A program made the translations under genes and the position numbers. From Cherax quadricarinatus (Eukaryota > Arthropoda > Malacostraca > Decapoda > Parastacidae), in contig NC_091325.1 of NCBI RefSeq assembly GCF_038502225.1, positions 31,442,128 to 31,506,127 of the forward strand: a stretch of DNA of 64,000 nt. Reading direction: 5' to 3'. Positions 49,693 to 61,654 of this stretch are shown here, piece after piece; the first letter of the stretch is position 1, and each line of letters starts with the position of its first letter. The notes under the pieces are model-generated. The model saw nothing but the letters and a program-made list of their open reading frames with translations. It was not told where the DNA came from and ran no database searches.

Positions 49693-52228
49693 GTACTCAC
49701 CTATTTGTGGTTGCACGGGTCGAGTCTTAGCTCCTGGCCCCGCCTCTTCACCGGTTGCTACTGGGCCCTCTCTCTCCCCGCTCCATGAGCTTTATCAAAC
49801 CTCGTCTTAAAACTGTGTATGGTTCATGCCTCCACTACGTCATTTTCTAGGCTATTCCACTGCCTTACCACTCTATGACTGAAGAAATACTTCCTAGTAT
49901 CTCTCTGACTCATTTGTGTCTTCAACTTCCAATTGTGGCCTCTTGTTTCTGTGTCCCCTCCCTGGAACATCCTGTCTTTGTCCACCTTGTCTATTAAACG
50001 CAGTATTTTATATGTCGTTATCATGTCTCCCCTGACCCTCCTGTCCTCCAGTGTCGTCAGGCCGATTTCCCTTAATCTTTCGTCATAGGACATTCCCCTT
50101 AGCTCTGGAACTAACCTTGTGGCAAACCTTTGTACTTTCTCTAGTTTCTTGATGTGCTTTATCAAGTGCGGGTTCCAAACAGGTGCTGCATACTCCAGTA
50201 TGGGCCTGACATACACGGTGTACAGTGTCTTGAACGATTCCTTACTAAGGTATCGGAATGCTGTTCTCAGGTTTGCCAGGCGCCCATATGCTGCAGCAGT
50301 TATCTGATTGATGTGTGCTTCCGGAGACATGCTCGGTGTTATACTCACCCCAAGATCTTTCTCCTTGAGTGAGGTTTGCAGTCTTTGCCCACCTAGCCTC
50401 TACTCTGTCTGTGGTCTTCTGTGCCCTTCCCCTATCTTCATGACTTTGCATTTGGCAGGATTAAATTCGAGAAGCCATTTGCTGGACCAGGTGTCCAGTC
50501 TGTCCAGGTCTCTTTGAAGTCCTGCCTGGTCCTCATCAGATTTAATTCTCCTCATTAACTTCACATCATCTGCAAACAGGGACACTTCTGAGTCTAACCC
50601 TTCCATCATGTCGTTCACATATACCAAAAATAGCACTGGTCCTAGGACCGACCCCTGTGGGACCCCACTCGTCACAGGTGCCCACTGTGATACATCATTA
50701 GGTACCATGACTCGTTGTTGCCTCCCTGTCAGGTATTCTCTGATCCATTGCAGTGCCCTTCCTGTTATATGCGCCTGATGCTCTAGCTTCTGCACTAATC
50801 TCTTGTGAGGAACTGTGTCAAAGGCCTTTTTGCAGTCCAAGAAGATGCAATCAACCCACCCCTCTCTCTCGTGTCTTACTTCTGTTATTTTATCATAAAA
50901 CTCCAGAAGGTTTGTGACACAGGATTTGCCTTCCGTGAATCCGTGCTGGTTGGTATTTATACTCTTGTTCAGTTCCAGGTGCTCCACCACTCTCCTCCTG
51001 ATAATCTCCTCCATAATTTTGCATACTATACACGTCAATGACACAGGTCTATAGTTTAGTGCCTCTTTTCTGTCTCCTTTTTTAAAAATGGGAACTACAT
51101 TTGCCGTCTTCCATACCTCAGGTAGTTGCCCAGTTTCCAGGGACGTGTTGAAGATTGTGGTAAGTGGCACGCACAACATATCTGATCCCTCTCTAAGGAC
51201 CCACGGGGAGATGTTGTCCGGTCCCATTGCCTTTGATGTATCGATGTCCCTTAGCAGTTTCTTCACCTCCTCCTCATCTGTATGTATGTCGTCCAACACT
51301 TGTTGGTGTATTCCTTGCTGGTGTCCCCATCTGGTCTGTCCCCCCAGAGTCCTTCCTGTCTCTACTGTAAATACTTCCTTAAATCTCGTGTTTAGCTCCT
51401 CACATACCTCTTGATCGTTTCTTGTGAGTTCTCCACCTTCTTTCCTCAGCCTTATCACCTGGTCCTTGACTGTTGTCTTCCTCCTAATGTGGCTATACAG
51501 CAGTTTCGGGTCAGATTTGACTTTCGATGCTATGACGTTTTCATACTGTCGCTGGGCCTCCCTCCTTATCTGTGCATACTCGTTTCTGGCTCTTCTACTA
51601 ATCTCCTTGTTTTCCTGGGTCCTATGCCTCCTGTACCTTTTCCATTCTCTGTTGCACTTAGTTTTTGCCTCCCTACACCTTTGGGTAAACCAAGGACTCG
51701 TTTTGGTCTTCCTATTATTTCTGTTTCCCTTGGGAACAAAACTTTCCTCTGCCTCCTTGCACTTTGTTGCCACATATTCCATCATCTCGTTTACTGATTT
51801 TCCTACCATTTCTCTGTCCCACTGAACCTCCTGCAGGAAGTTTCTCATACCTGTGTAGTCCCCCCTTTTATAGTTTGGCCTGTCCCCTTCAGTTCCTGTT
51901 ACCTTCTCCACTTGTAACTCTACTATATAATCAAAACTCAGAACCACGTGATCGCTAGCTCCAAGGGGCCTCTCGTAAGTGATGTCTTCAATGTCTAAAC
52001 TGCTCAGGGTGAACACAAGATCCAGTCTTGCTGGCTCATCCTCCCCGCTCTCTCTCTGGTTGTGTCCCTGACATGATGATGCATGAGGTTTTCAAGTACC
52101 ACATCCATCATCTTGGCTCTCCATGTTTCGGGACCCCCATGTGGCTCCAGGTTTTCCCAGCCGATCTCCCTGTGGTTGAAATCGCCCATTACCAGTAACT
52201 TTGCTCTGCTCGAGTGAGCTCTTCTTCT
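49693..52228 (-). mobile_element. CR1/L2-like LINE copy B, 5'-truncated
   Basis: The copy starts at codons for AKLLVMGDFNHREI (about 52210) next to a GT/CA run, at nearly the same point as copy D. A frameshift near 52045 (in TTRERAG) moves to the long frame 52016-50400. That frame holds ERPLGASDHVVLSFDY, the linker and RT blocks: [64 protein letters not shown] and WLLEFNPAKCKVM. A TAG at 50400-50402 replaces Tyr, and the same frame continues to 49824 with the thumb region. The 3' tail ends with ATAGGTGAGTAC at 49693. Confidence 0.85.
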
Positions 52229-52247
52229 TGTGTTTGTGTGTGTGTTT

Positions 52248-52306
<59 letters not shown>

Positions 52307-52322
52307 CACCTATTTGTGGTTG

Positions 52323-52402
<80 letters not shown>

Positions 52403-52449
52403 TGTCAGTGTCAGTGTCAGTGTCAGTGTCAGTGAGTGTGTGTGTGTAC
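52229..52449. repeat. GT/CA microsatellites with an isolated LINE tail fragment
   Basis: Two GT runs (about 52240-52304 and 52327-52449) flank a 22-base piece of LINE 3' tail (TACTCACCTATTTGTGGTTG, about 52303-52324). The right run contains five CAGTGT units (52402-52432). The isolated tail piece suggests a third LINE insertion of which only the extreme 3' end was kept. Confidence 0.9.
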
Positions 52450-52513
52450 TCACCTAGTTGAGGTTGCGGGGGTCGAGTCCGAGCTCCTGGCCCCGCCTCT
52501 TCACTGGTCGCTA

Positions 52514-55423
52514 CTAGGTCACTCTCCCTGAACCATGAGCTTTATCGTACCTCTGCTTAAAGCTATGTATGGATCCTGCCTCCACTACATCGCTTCCCAA
52601 ACTATTCCACTTACTGACTACTCTGTGGCTGAAGAAATACTTCCTAACATCCCTGTGATTCATCTGTGTCTTCAGCTTCCAACTGTGTCCCCTTGTTACT
52701 GTGTCCAGTCTCTGGAACATCCTGTCTTTGTCCACCTTGTCAATTCCTCTCAGTATTTTGTAAGTCGTTATCATGTCCCCCCTATCTCTCCTGTCCTCCA
52801 GTGTCGTCAGGTTGATTTCCCTTAACCTCTCCTCATAGGACATAACTCTTAACTCTGGGACTAGTCTTGTTGCAAACCTTTGCACTTTCTCTAGTTTCTT
52901 TACATGCTTGGCTAGGTGTGGGTTCCAAACTGGTGCCGCATACTCCAATATGGGCCTAACGTACACGGTGTACAGGGTCCTGAACGATTCCTTATTAAGA
53001 TGTCGGAATGCTGTTCTGAGGTTTGCTAGGCGCCCATATGCTGCGGCAGTTATTTGGTTGATGTGCGCTTCAGGAGATGTGCCTGGTGTTATACTCACCC
53101 CAAGATCTTTTTCCTAGAGTGATGTTTGTAGTCTCTGGCCCCCTAGACTGTACTCCGTCTGCAGTCTTCTTTGCCCTTCCCCAATCCTCATGACTTTGCA
53201 CTTGGTGGGATTGAACTCCAGGAGCCAGTTGCTGGACCAGGTCTGCAGCCTGTCCAGATCCCTTTGTATTTCTGCCTGGTCTTCGATCGAATGAACTCTT
53301 CTCATCAACTTCACGTCATCTGCAAACAGGGACACCTCGTAGTTTATTCCTTCCGTCATGTCGTTCACAAATACCAGAAACAGCACTGGTCCTAGGACTG
53401 ACCCCTGTGGGACCCCGCTGGTCACAGGTGCCCACTCTGACACTTCGCCACGTACCATTACTCGCTGCTGTCTTCCTGACAAGTATTCCCTGATCCATTG
53501 CAGTGCCTTCCCTGTTATCCCTGCTTGGTCCTCCAGTTTTTGCACTAATCTCTTGTGTGGTACTGTGTCAAACGCCTTCTTGCAGTCCAAGAAAATGCAA
53601 TCCACCCACCCCTCTCTCTCTTGTCTTACTGCTGTCACCATATCATAGAACTCCAGTAGGTTTGTGACACAGGATTTCCCGTCTCTGAAACCATGTTGGC
53701 TGCTGGTGATGAGATCATTCCTTTCTAGGTGTTCCACCATTCTTCTCCTGACAATCTTTTCCATGATTTTGCATGCTATACATGTCAGTGACACTGGTCT
53801 GTAGTTTAGTGCTTCATGTCTGTCTCCTTTTTTAAAGATTGGGACCACATTTGCTGTCTTCCATGCCTCAGGCAATCTCCCTGTTTCGATAGATGTATTG
53901 AATATTGTTGTTAGGGGTACACATAGCACCTCTGCTCCCTCTCTCAGGACCCATGGAGAGATGTTATCTGGCCCCATTGCCTTTGAGGTATCTAGCTCAC
54001 TCAGAAGCCACTTCACTTCTTCCTCGGTTGTGTGTACTGTGTCCAGCACATGGTGGTGTACCCCACCTCTCCGTCTTTCTGGAGCCCCTTCTGTCTCCTC
54101 TGTGAACACTTCTTTGAATCTCTTGTTGAGTTCCTCACATACTTCACGGTCATTTCTTGTTGTCTCACCTCCTTCCATCCTTAGCCTGATTACCTGGTCC
54201 TTGATGGTTGTTTTCTTCCTGATGTGGCTGTATAACAGCTTCGGGTCAGATTTGGCTTTTGCTGCTATGTCGTTTTCATATTGACGTTTGGCCTCCCTTC
54301 TTATCTGTGCATATTCGTTTCTGGCTCTACGACTGCTCTCCTTATTCTCCTGGGTCCTTTGCCTTCTATATTTCTTCCATTCCCTAGCACACTTGGTTTT
54401 TGCCTCCTTGCATCTTTGGGTGAACCATGGGCTCATCCTGGCTTTTTCATTATTCCTGTTACCCTTGGGTACAAACTTCTCCTCAGCCTCCTTGCACATT
54501 GTTGCTACATATTCCATCATCTCATTAACTGGCTTCCCTGCCAGTTTTCTGTCCCACTGAACCTCATTCAGGAAGTTCCTCATTCCTGTGTAGTCCCCTT
54601 TCCTGTAGTTTGGTTTCATTTGTCCTGGCCTTCCTGCTTCCCCCTCCACTTGTAGCTCTACTGTGTATTCGAAGCTCAAAACCACATGATCGCTGGCCCC
54701 AAGGGGTCTTTCATATGTGATGTCCTCAATATCTGCACTACTCAAGGTGAATACTAAGTCCAGTCTTGCTGGTTCATCCACTCCTCTCTCTCTTGTAGTG
54801 TCCCTTACGTGTTGGTACATGAAGTTTTCCAGTACCACCTCCATCATCTTAGCCCTCCATGTATCTTGGCCCCCATGTGGCTCCAAGTTCTCCCATTCAA
54901 TCTCCTTGTGGTTAAAGTCGCCCATGATCAGGAGCTTTGCCCTGCATGCATGAGCTCTTCTCGCCACTGCAGCCAGTGTGTCAACCATCGCTCTATTGCT
55001 CTCGTCATACTTTTGCCTTGGCCTCCTGCTGTTCTGTGGTGGGTTATACATCACTGCAATTATCACCTTGGGACCACCAGAGTGAAGCGTTTCCGCTATG
55101 TAATCACTTTCTTCTCCGCTGTCTCCTCTCTCCAGCTCATCAAAATTCCATCGGTGTTTGATCAGCAATGCCACTCCTCCACCCCCCCTGTTCCTTCTGT
55201 CTTTTCTCAGGATCTGGTATCCCACTGGAAAGATGGCATCTGTTATCATACCTGTAAGCTTGGTTTCTGTGATCGCTATGATGTCTGGTGATGCCTCTTT
55301 GACTCTTTCGTGCCACTCCTCCCACTTGTTTGTTATTCCATCAGCGTTTGTGTACCATACCTTCAGTTTCCTTTCCAACACTGTGGTTTGGGGGGCCTGT
55401 GGGGGTGGGAGACCTGGTAGCAT
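52514..55423 (-). pseudogene. LINE ORF2: APE endonuclease and reverse transcriptase, one amber codon
   Basis: A 970-codon frame open from ATG 55423 to a stop at 52514 except for TAG at 53114-53116, where the related copies have Lys. Endonuclease: YTNADGITNKW, IIAITETKL (Glu), RRNRGGGGVALLI, VMYNPP, LLIMGDFNHKEIEWEN, RLDLVFTLS, LGASDHVVLSF. Linker: [57 protein letters not shown] (A), [20 protein letters not shown] (B), LFADDVKLM (C, FADD), WLLEFNPTKCKVM (D). Thumb: VRPILEYAAPVWNPHL. The frame remains open upstream of the chosen ATG for some codons, so the true start is uncertain. If read through, the protein would be complete for the family. Confidence 0.85.
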
Positions 55424-55595
55424 ACTGTGGGATTCTATGGTTGGGGGTTGGGTGGAAGCTGTGGGTATGGATTGTATTGTGTGTTGGGATGGTGTGATAG
55501 GTTGTGGGGTTCTGAGGATAGTTGTGTGTGTGCTTGCCCTTGCTGCTCTGTTCTGCTCTGACTGACCTCTGCTGGTTCCATCCTTGTCTCCTTTC

Positions 55596-56462
55596 CTAGC
55601 TCCTTTCGCTTTTTTGTCCTCTCAGCTGCTTTCTCTCTGTTTGTGTTCTGTCTCTGTCTAGGAACACCTTCTTGTACTCTTCCGAGCTTTTCAACTGTGG
55701 TTTCTTTTGGATGATCCTGTTCTGCACTGTTTCTGTCCTGAGAATCAGCTTGATCAGTCGGTTTCTCCCCTTCAAGTACCCCCCTATTCTCTGAAAATTT
55801 ACAGTCTCATCCATGTCTTCTCCCCCTATTTCCGTGATGATTTTCTCAATCTCCTTTCTTTCTTCCTGCCGTCTTTCAGTGTGTGTCCTTTCCTCTCTCT
55901 CCCGAAGCCCATGGATAATCACTGATTTTGCCCTTTCCTCCTCCCATTGCCTCTCCCTCTGTGACTCTGGCTCCTGTCTGTATGTGGTCATTTTCTCCCT
56001 TGATTTTTCCAGTGGCTCTTGGTAGCATGGTTGTGCCTCAGCATTCGACCTATCTCCCTCTCCATCTGCACCCATCTGCTCTTCCCTTCCACTCCCTGGC
56101 CCTTCTTTGCAGACTGATATGACCTTAGCATAATTCATATCTCCTTCCTTCCTGTTCAGCCTCTCATCTTCGTATGGTGTGTCTTCTCTGGTCACCACCC
56201 CTGAGACTTGCTTCAGCCTGTTTACCTCAAATTCTAGGACCTTTACCCTGGCTACTGCAGTTTCGACTTGTGCCTCCCAATTCTTCGTCTCCTTCTCCAA
56301 TCTCTTTTCCCATTTCACAGAGAACTCTTTCTCCATTTTTTCAGAAAGCTCTCCTAATTTTCTCTCCCATTCTTGCTCTATCCTTTTCCACTGTTCCTCC
56401 ATCCATTCCTCCCTACCAGTACCATTGTCATCTGATCCCTGATTCCTGTGAGTCCCAACCAT
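55596..56462 (-). CDS. LINE ORF1 protein (coiled coil, RRM-like)
   Basis: An intact 288-residue frame starting at ATG 56462 (MVGTHRNQGSDDNGTG). Residues about 20-85 are a highly charged heptad-like region (WKRIEQEWERKLGELSEKME and onward), typical of the trimerising coiled coil of LINE ORF1 proteins. A variable polar middle follows. From about residue 190, RAKSVIIHGLRE begins a segment that fits the RRM-like domain of ORF1p. The C-terminus is basic (RDRTQTERKQLRGQKSER). The likely role is binding the element's RNA in a ribonucleoprotein particle. No zinc knuckle is seen. It lies just upstream of ORF2 on the same strand, and copy E carries a diverged equivalent. Confidence 0.8.
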   Translation of the reverse strand: MVGTHRNQGSDDNGTGREEWMEEQWKRIEQEWERKLGELSEKMEKEFSVKWEKRLEKETKNWEAQVETAVARVKVLEFEVNRLKQVSGVVTREDTPYEDERLNRKEGDMNYAKVISVCKEGPGSGREEQMGADGEGDRSNAEAQPCYQEPLEKSREKMTTYRQEPESQRERQWEEERAKSVIIHGLREREERTHTERRQEERKEIEKIITEIGGEDMDETVNFQRIGGYLKGRNRLIKLILRTETVQNRIIQKKPQLKSSEEYKKVFLDRDRTQTERKQLRGQKSERS

Positions 56463-56888
56463 TTTTTTTTAGTGAAAGAGAGAGAGAAAGAGAAAAAGAA
56501 AAAGGGGAGAGAGTGAGAGATAGGGAGAGAGAGAAGTGGAGCCTAGAAGGAGGGGAAAAGAAGGGAAAAAGGGGGAGAAAGTGAGAGAGAGGGAAAAGGT
56601 AAGAGAGAGGGGGGAGTGACAAGGGAAGAGAGAGAGAAAAGAAGAGGAAGAGAAAGAGTAAGAGAGGAAGAGAGGAAGAGAGAGAGGGAGAGGGAGAGAG
56701 AGAGGAAGAGAGAAAGAGAGAGAGGAAGAGAGAGAGGAAGAGAGAGAGGATGAGAGAAAGGGGGAGAGAGAAAGAGAGAGAGAGAGAGAGGGAGAGAGAG
56801 AGAGGAAGAGAGAGGAGAGGAGAGGGAGAGAGATGGGGGGGGGGGAAGGAAGGGTTATAGGGTCACTTCACAGGAAGGTGTAAAATCC

Positions 56889-56890
<2 letters not shown>
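56463..56890 (-). repeat. CT-rich 5' UTR of LINE copy A
   Basis: A purine-rich (GA on the plus strand) low-complexity stretch, mainly (GAGA)n with GGAA blocks and a G run near 56836. It runs directly into the ORF1 start codon on the minus strand as a CT-rich leader. Copy E has a similar leader at 61655-61905, so it is probably a property of the family rather than a chance microsatellite. The last 40 bases (56851-56890) are not low complexity. Confidence 0.75.

Positions 56891-56892
<2 letters not shown>

Positions 56893-56977
<85 letters not shown>
56893..56977. repeat. (GT)n microsatellite
   Basis: About 42 GT dinucleotides, uninterrupted. It lies at the 5' edge of LINE copy A. In the orientation of the LINEs it is a CA run, the same type as the family's 3' tail. 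Confidence 0.97.
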
Positions 56978-56978
<1 letters not shown>

Positions 56979-57474
56979 GGTTCCCACTGTAGTCTTATGC
57001 GTTTAAAATTAGGTTCAAAAATAAATACACTAGGCTTCGCCTATATGCCGCTACCTCTAAATTCTCTTAAATGCCAGTAAATGCTGCTTATTCTAATTCT
57101 GATAGCGCGAGGAGAGTGACCCCCAATTCCAGCTAGAGACAGGTACTATTGACCCCATGCAACTCAAACTAGGTGAATATTACTTGCGGCTGGCAGTGGA
57201 GTAACGTTGCAGGTCTGTCCTGTCCCAGAAGTTGAAGAAGTTTGATGCTTCTCGGTAATTTTTCCACTAACTTCCTGTATGCACTATAGTCTCTAGCTCT
57301 TCTAATTTTTTCACTCACTCATTGTATTTACTGACACATCTATACATATCTCTTATCTCCCTGGTCTTGAGTCGCACTTATTCTTCAAATACCCCACTGC
57401 GTTATTATGGCAACACTATTTAGGCCTGACACAACCGTTCACCCTTCCAATAGCCCCCACTAAACACTCAGCCT
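56978..57474. other. Sequence between LINE copies A and E
   Basis: About 500 bases with no ORF of interest. A segment at about 57145-57195 (GACCCCATGCAACTCAAACT, then AGGTGAATATTACTTGCG) resembles one at about 62305-62350 upstream of copy E, and both loosely resemble the family's 3' tail but on the opposite strand. It may be older repeat sequence shared by both element 5' regions. Confidence 0.5.
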
Positions 57475-57563
57475 GTGTGTGTGTGTGTATGTGTGTACTC
57501 ACATAATTGTACTCACCTAATTGTGGTTGCAGGGGTCGAGACACAGCTCCTGGCCACGCCTCT

Positions 57564-60414
57564 TCACTGATTGCTACTAATTCCTCTCTCTGCTTTCAGA
57601 GCTTTGTCATACCTCGTCTTAAAGCTATGTATGGTTCCTGCCTGCACTACATCACTTGTTAGGCTCTTCCACTTCCTGACGACTCTGTGACTGAAGAAAT
57701 ACTTCCTAACATCCTTATGACTCGTCTGAGTCTTCAGTTTCCAATATTGACTCATTGTTTCTGTGTCCCCTCTCTGAAACAACCTGTCTCTGTCTACCTT
57801 ATCTATTCCATGCAGTATTTTGTGTGTTGTTATCATGTCTCCCCTGACCCGCCTGTCCTCCAATGTCGTCAGTCTAATTTCCCTCAACCTTTCTTCGTAG
57901 GACATACCCCTGAGCTCCGGAACTAGCCTTGTTGCAAACCTTTGCACTTTCTCTAATTTCTTGACGTGTTTGACCAGGTGTGGGTTCCAAACTGGAGCTG
58001 CATACTCCAGTATGGGCCTAACATACACAGTGTACAGTGTCTTGAACGATTCCTTACTAAGGTATTGGAACGGTATTCTCAGGTTTACCAGGCGCCCGTA
58101 TGCTGCAGCGGTTATCTGGTTGATGTGTGCCTCTGGAGACATGCTCGGTGTTATGGTCACCCCCAGATCTTTCTCCTTGAGCGAGGTTTGCAGTCCTTGG
58201 TCACCTAGTCTATATTCTGTCTGTGATCTTCTTTGCCCTTCTCCGATCTTCATGACTTTGCACTTGGCAGTGTTGAATTCAAGAAGCCAGTTGCTGGACC
58301 AGGTGTCCAGCCTGTCCAGGTCTCTTTGAAGTCCTGCCTGGTCCTCATCTGATTTAATTCTCCTCATTAACTTCACATCATCTATGAACAGGGACACCTC
58401 TGAGTCTATCCCTTCCATCATGTCATTCACATATACCAGAAATAGCACTGGTCCTAGGACCGACCCCTGAGGGACTCCACTCGTCACAGGTGCCCACTGT
58501 GATACCTCATCCCATACCTTGACTCGTTGTTGCCTCCCTGTCAGGTATTCTCTGATCCATTGCAGTGCCTGATAGTATATGCGCCTGATCCTCTAGTTTC
58601 TGCACTAGTCTCTTGTGAGGAACTGTATCGATGGCCTTCTTGCAGTCCAAGAAAATGCAATCAACCCACCCCTCTCTCTCGTATCACACTTCTGTAACTT
58701 TGTCATAGAACTCCTGAAGGTTTGTGACACAGGATTTGCCTTCCATGAATCCGTGCTGGTTATCATTTATAATCTTGTTCCGTTCAAGGTGCTCCACCAC
58801 TCTCCTGATAATCTTCTCCATGACTTTGCATACTATACAAGTCAGTGACACTGGTCTGTAATTTAGTGCCTCTTTTCTGTCTCCTTTTTTAAAAATGGGA
58901 ACTACATTTGCAGTCATCCATACCTCAGGTAGTTGCCCAGTTTCAAGGGATGTGTTGAAGATTGTTGAAGATTGAGGACCCAGGAGGAGATATTGTCCGG
59001 TCCCATTGTTTTTGAGGTATAAAGGTTGCTTAGCAGCTTCTTCTCCTCCACAGTTGTGTGCATATCGTCCAGCACCTATTGGTCTATTCCCTGTTTGGTT
59101 ACCCCTCTGTCCTGTCTTCCCAGAGTCCTTCCTGTCTCCACTGTGAATACATCCATAAATCTCCTGTTGAGCTCCTCGCATACCTCTTGATCGTTTCTTG
59201 TGAGTTCCCCACCTTCTTTCCTCAGCCTGATCACCTGGTCTTTGTCGTCTTTCTCCTAATGTGGCTAAACAGCAGTTTCGGGTCAGACTTGGCTTTCGAT
59301 GCTATGTCATTTTCGTACTGTCGCTGGGCCTCCCTCCTTATCTGAGCATATTCGTTTCTGTCTCTTCGACTGATCTCCTTGTTTTCCTGGGTCCTTTGCC
59401 TTCTATACTTCTTCCATTCTCTAATGCACTTAGCTTTTGCCTCCCTGCACCTTTGGTTAAACCAAGGACTCGCTTTGGTCTTCCCATTGTTTCCGTTGCC
59501 TCTGGGAACAAACCTTTCCTCTGCCTCCTTGCATTTTGTTGTTACATACTCCATCATTTCATTTACTGTCTTTCCTACCATTTCTCCGTCCTACTGCACC
59601 TCCCGCAGGAAGTTCCTCAAACCTGTGTAGTCCCCCCTTTTATAGTTTGGCTTTTTCCATTTGACTCCTGTCGCCCTCTCCTCCTGTAACTCTACTATGT
59701 AATCAAAACTCAGGACTATGTGGTCACTAGCTCCGAGGGGCCTCTCATATGTGATGTCATCATTGTCTGAGCTACTCAGGGTGAACACAAGGTCCAGTCT
59801 TGCTGGTTCATCCTCCCCTCGCTCTCTGGTAGTGTCCCTGATGTGTTGATACATGAGGTTTTCTAGTATCACATCCATCATCTTGGCTCTCCATGTTTCA
59901 TGACCCCCGTGAGGCTCCAGGTTTTCCCAATCGATCTCCCTGTGGTTGAAATCACCCATAATCAGTAACTTTGCTCTGCACGTTTGAGATCTTTGAGCCA
60001 CCTCATGGTGGAGTGTCCACCATCACTCTGTTCTCATCATATTCCTCTCTTGGCCTCCTGCAGTTCTGTGGTGGGTTAAACATCACAACAATGACTACCT
60101 AATGCTCCCCAGATTGAATTGTGCCTGCTATGTAGTCCCTTTCTCCAATCTCGTCCATGCCCTCCATTTCCTCAAAACTCCATCAGTTTTTTATGAGCAG
60201 TGCAACCCCTCCTCCCCCCTCTGCTCCTTCTATCTTTCCTCAGGATCTGATATCCCGGTGGGAAGACTGCATCTCTTATTGTCTCAGTGAGTTTCGTTTC
60301 TGTGACTGCTATGATGTCTGGGGACTTCTCGTTGATTCTTTCCTGCCATTCCTCGTATTTATTTGCTATTCCATCTGCGTTTGTGTATGACATCTTCAAC
60401 ATCTTGTCTATCAC
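57564..60414 (-). pseudogene. LINE ORF2 of copy E, multiply frameshifted
   Basis: Pieces in order on the minus strand: 60414-60172 (MSYTNADGIANKYEEWQERI, IIAVTETKLTE, endonuclease start), a broken stretch, 60001-59591 (LLIMGDFNHREIDWENLEP, LGASDHIVLSFDY), 59581-59231 (linker KKYRRQRTQENKEISRRDR), 59181-58684 (VPIFKKGDRKEALNYRPVS), and 58487-57564 ([20 protein letters not shown], a changed motif C reading LFIDDVKLM, WLLEFNTAKCKVM, then the thumb VRPILEYAAPVWNPHL and the C-terminus). The region around motif A (about 58640-58680) and the segment near 58980 are damaged. The FADD to FIDD change alters a residue beside the catalytic Asp pair. Confidence 0.8.
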
Positions 60415-60489
60415 AGTGGACCTGGGAGAATATTAGGGTTGGGAGGGTGGGAGCCCTAGGGGGGGTTATGGGGGTTTGTGGTGGGGGGG

Positions 60490-61642
60490 TTAGGGCAGAG
60501 TGCCCATAGGGAGCTGCTGTGGCAGTGGGGGGTGGGGGACGGGGGAACAGTGTGTGGGTGTTGGTTGAGATTGTTCAGCTGCATTGAGGTTTTCACAGTG
60601 TGGGTGGAATTTGTGATGGGGGTTGGAGGCAGAGGGAACAATGTGTGGGTTTTGGTTGAGGTTGTTCAGTTGCTTCGGGGTTGTTGTGGTTGGAGTTCTT
60701 CTGTGGGTGTCTCTGTAGTTTGTATTTGTCATTCCACCTGAGTCTGGTTTCTGCTCGTCCTCATCGATGCCTCCCGTTCCTCTTTTCGTTTTTGTACCCT
60801 CTCTCTCAGTCTCGTCCTTTCCTCCTGTGTTCTGTCGCGATCGAGGTACACGCTCCAGTACTCTGAATTGTCCCTCAGTCGTGCTTTCTCCTGCAGGACC
60901 CTGGTTTGAGCTGATTCTGTGTGCAAGCCACCCAATTCTCCGAAAATTTGCCACCTGGGTCATGTCTCCCTCTCCTATTGCTTTCAAGATACCTTTGATT
61001 GCTTTCTTCTCCCCCTAGATTCTTTCATTGGAGGTTTCCCCTTCAACTTCTTGGAGCCCAGCAGACAAACATTGCCCTCTCCCTCTCTTCCTCCCACTGT
61101 GTCTCTCTTTGTGTCCTATGAGATATTTTATCTCGTTCCATCGAGACGTTCCTGCCTTCAACCCTTGCCCTTTCTGCAGCCCCTATGCTAAGTGGACTGT
61201 CTTTCCTGCTCAGCTGTTCCCTGCCACTGTAGTTGACTGTTAGAGTCTCTGCATAAGTCTTGTCTCCTGCATTGACTGCAGGCTTCACGACTGGTCTTAC
61301 TGTACTCATCTTTTCCTGAATCCCTACAGCTCCCTCGTTTGTGACTGGTATAGAAGTCCCTGATGTCATTCCTGTGCTGTCATTTGTCTCTCTATTCTGT
61401 TTCAATTTTTTTAGCTCTTCTTCTAAGCACTTTATCTTATCTTCTGCTGCTAAGACTTGTAGTCCCCACTTCCTGCTCTCTTCAACTATCCTCTCCTCCA
61501 TTACACTGCCGAGCTCAGCTAGCTTCCTTCCCCACTCTTCCTCCATTTTTGTGAGCTCTACCACCCAGCCTTCCCTCCCAGGTTCCTCCCTCCTGGGTTC
61601 AGCCTCTAGATCCCTGGGTCTCCACCCTCTTGGGTTACCCAT
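60490..61642 (-). pseudogene. LINE ORF1 of copy E, frameshifted
   Basis: It starts at ATG 61642 (MGNPRGWRPRDLEAEPRREE). A coiled-coil-like segment (VVELTKMEEEWGRKLAELGS, then DKIKCLEEELKKLKQN) is followed by a polar middle and THRTQ-type basic residues. The frame shifts near 61043. The continuation at 60987-60490 contains MTQVANFRRIGWL, matching the NFQRIGGYL block of copy A ORF1, and basic residues. The last ~80 residues are Thr/Pro/Asn-rich low complexity. It is the equivalent of the copy A ORF1 but clearly diverged. Confidence 0.7.
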
Positions 61643-61654
61643 TTTTTTGCCACG

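Larger units (their letters stand above)
52447..56890 (-). mobile_element. CR1/L2-like LINE copy A, nearly full length
   Basis: The minus-strand element contains in order a CT-rich 5' UTR (56890-56463; GA on the plus strand), ORF1 (56462-55596), a 172-base spacer, ORF2 (55423-52514) and a short 3' UTR. The 3' UTR ends in the family tail, whose last element-sense bases are CAACTAGGTGAGTAC, then a CA run. Only one in-frame stop breaks ORF2. No target-site duplication can be read because both flanks are GT/CA runs. It is the best-preserved member of the cluster at 47480-61990 and the natural reference for the family in this window. Confidence 0.88.

Noticed and set aside
53171..54655. Long plus-strand frames over the LINE cluster (for example 53898-54284, 54281-54655)
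   Set aside because: They are the antisense of the LINE ORF2 and carry no protein features of their own.
56174..56584. Plus-strand frame over the ORF1/GA-rich leader
   Set aside because: It is antisense to LINE ORF1 plus translated GA repeats.
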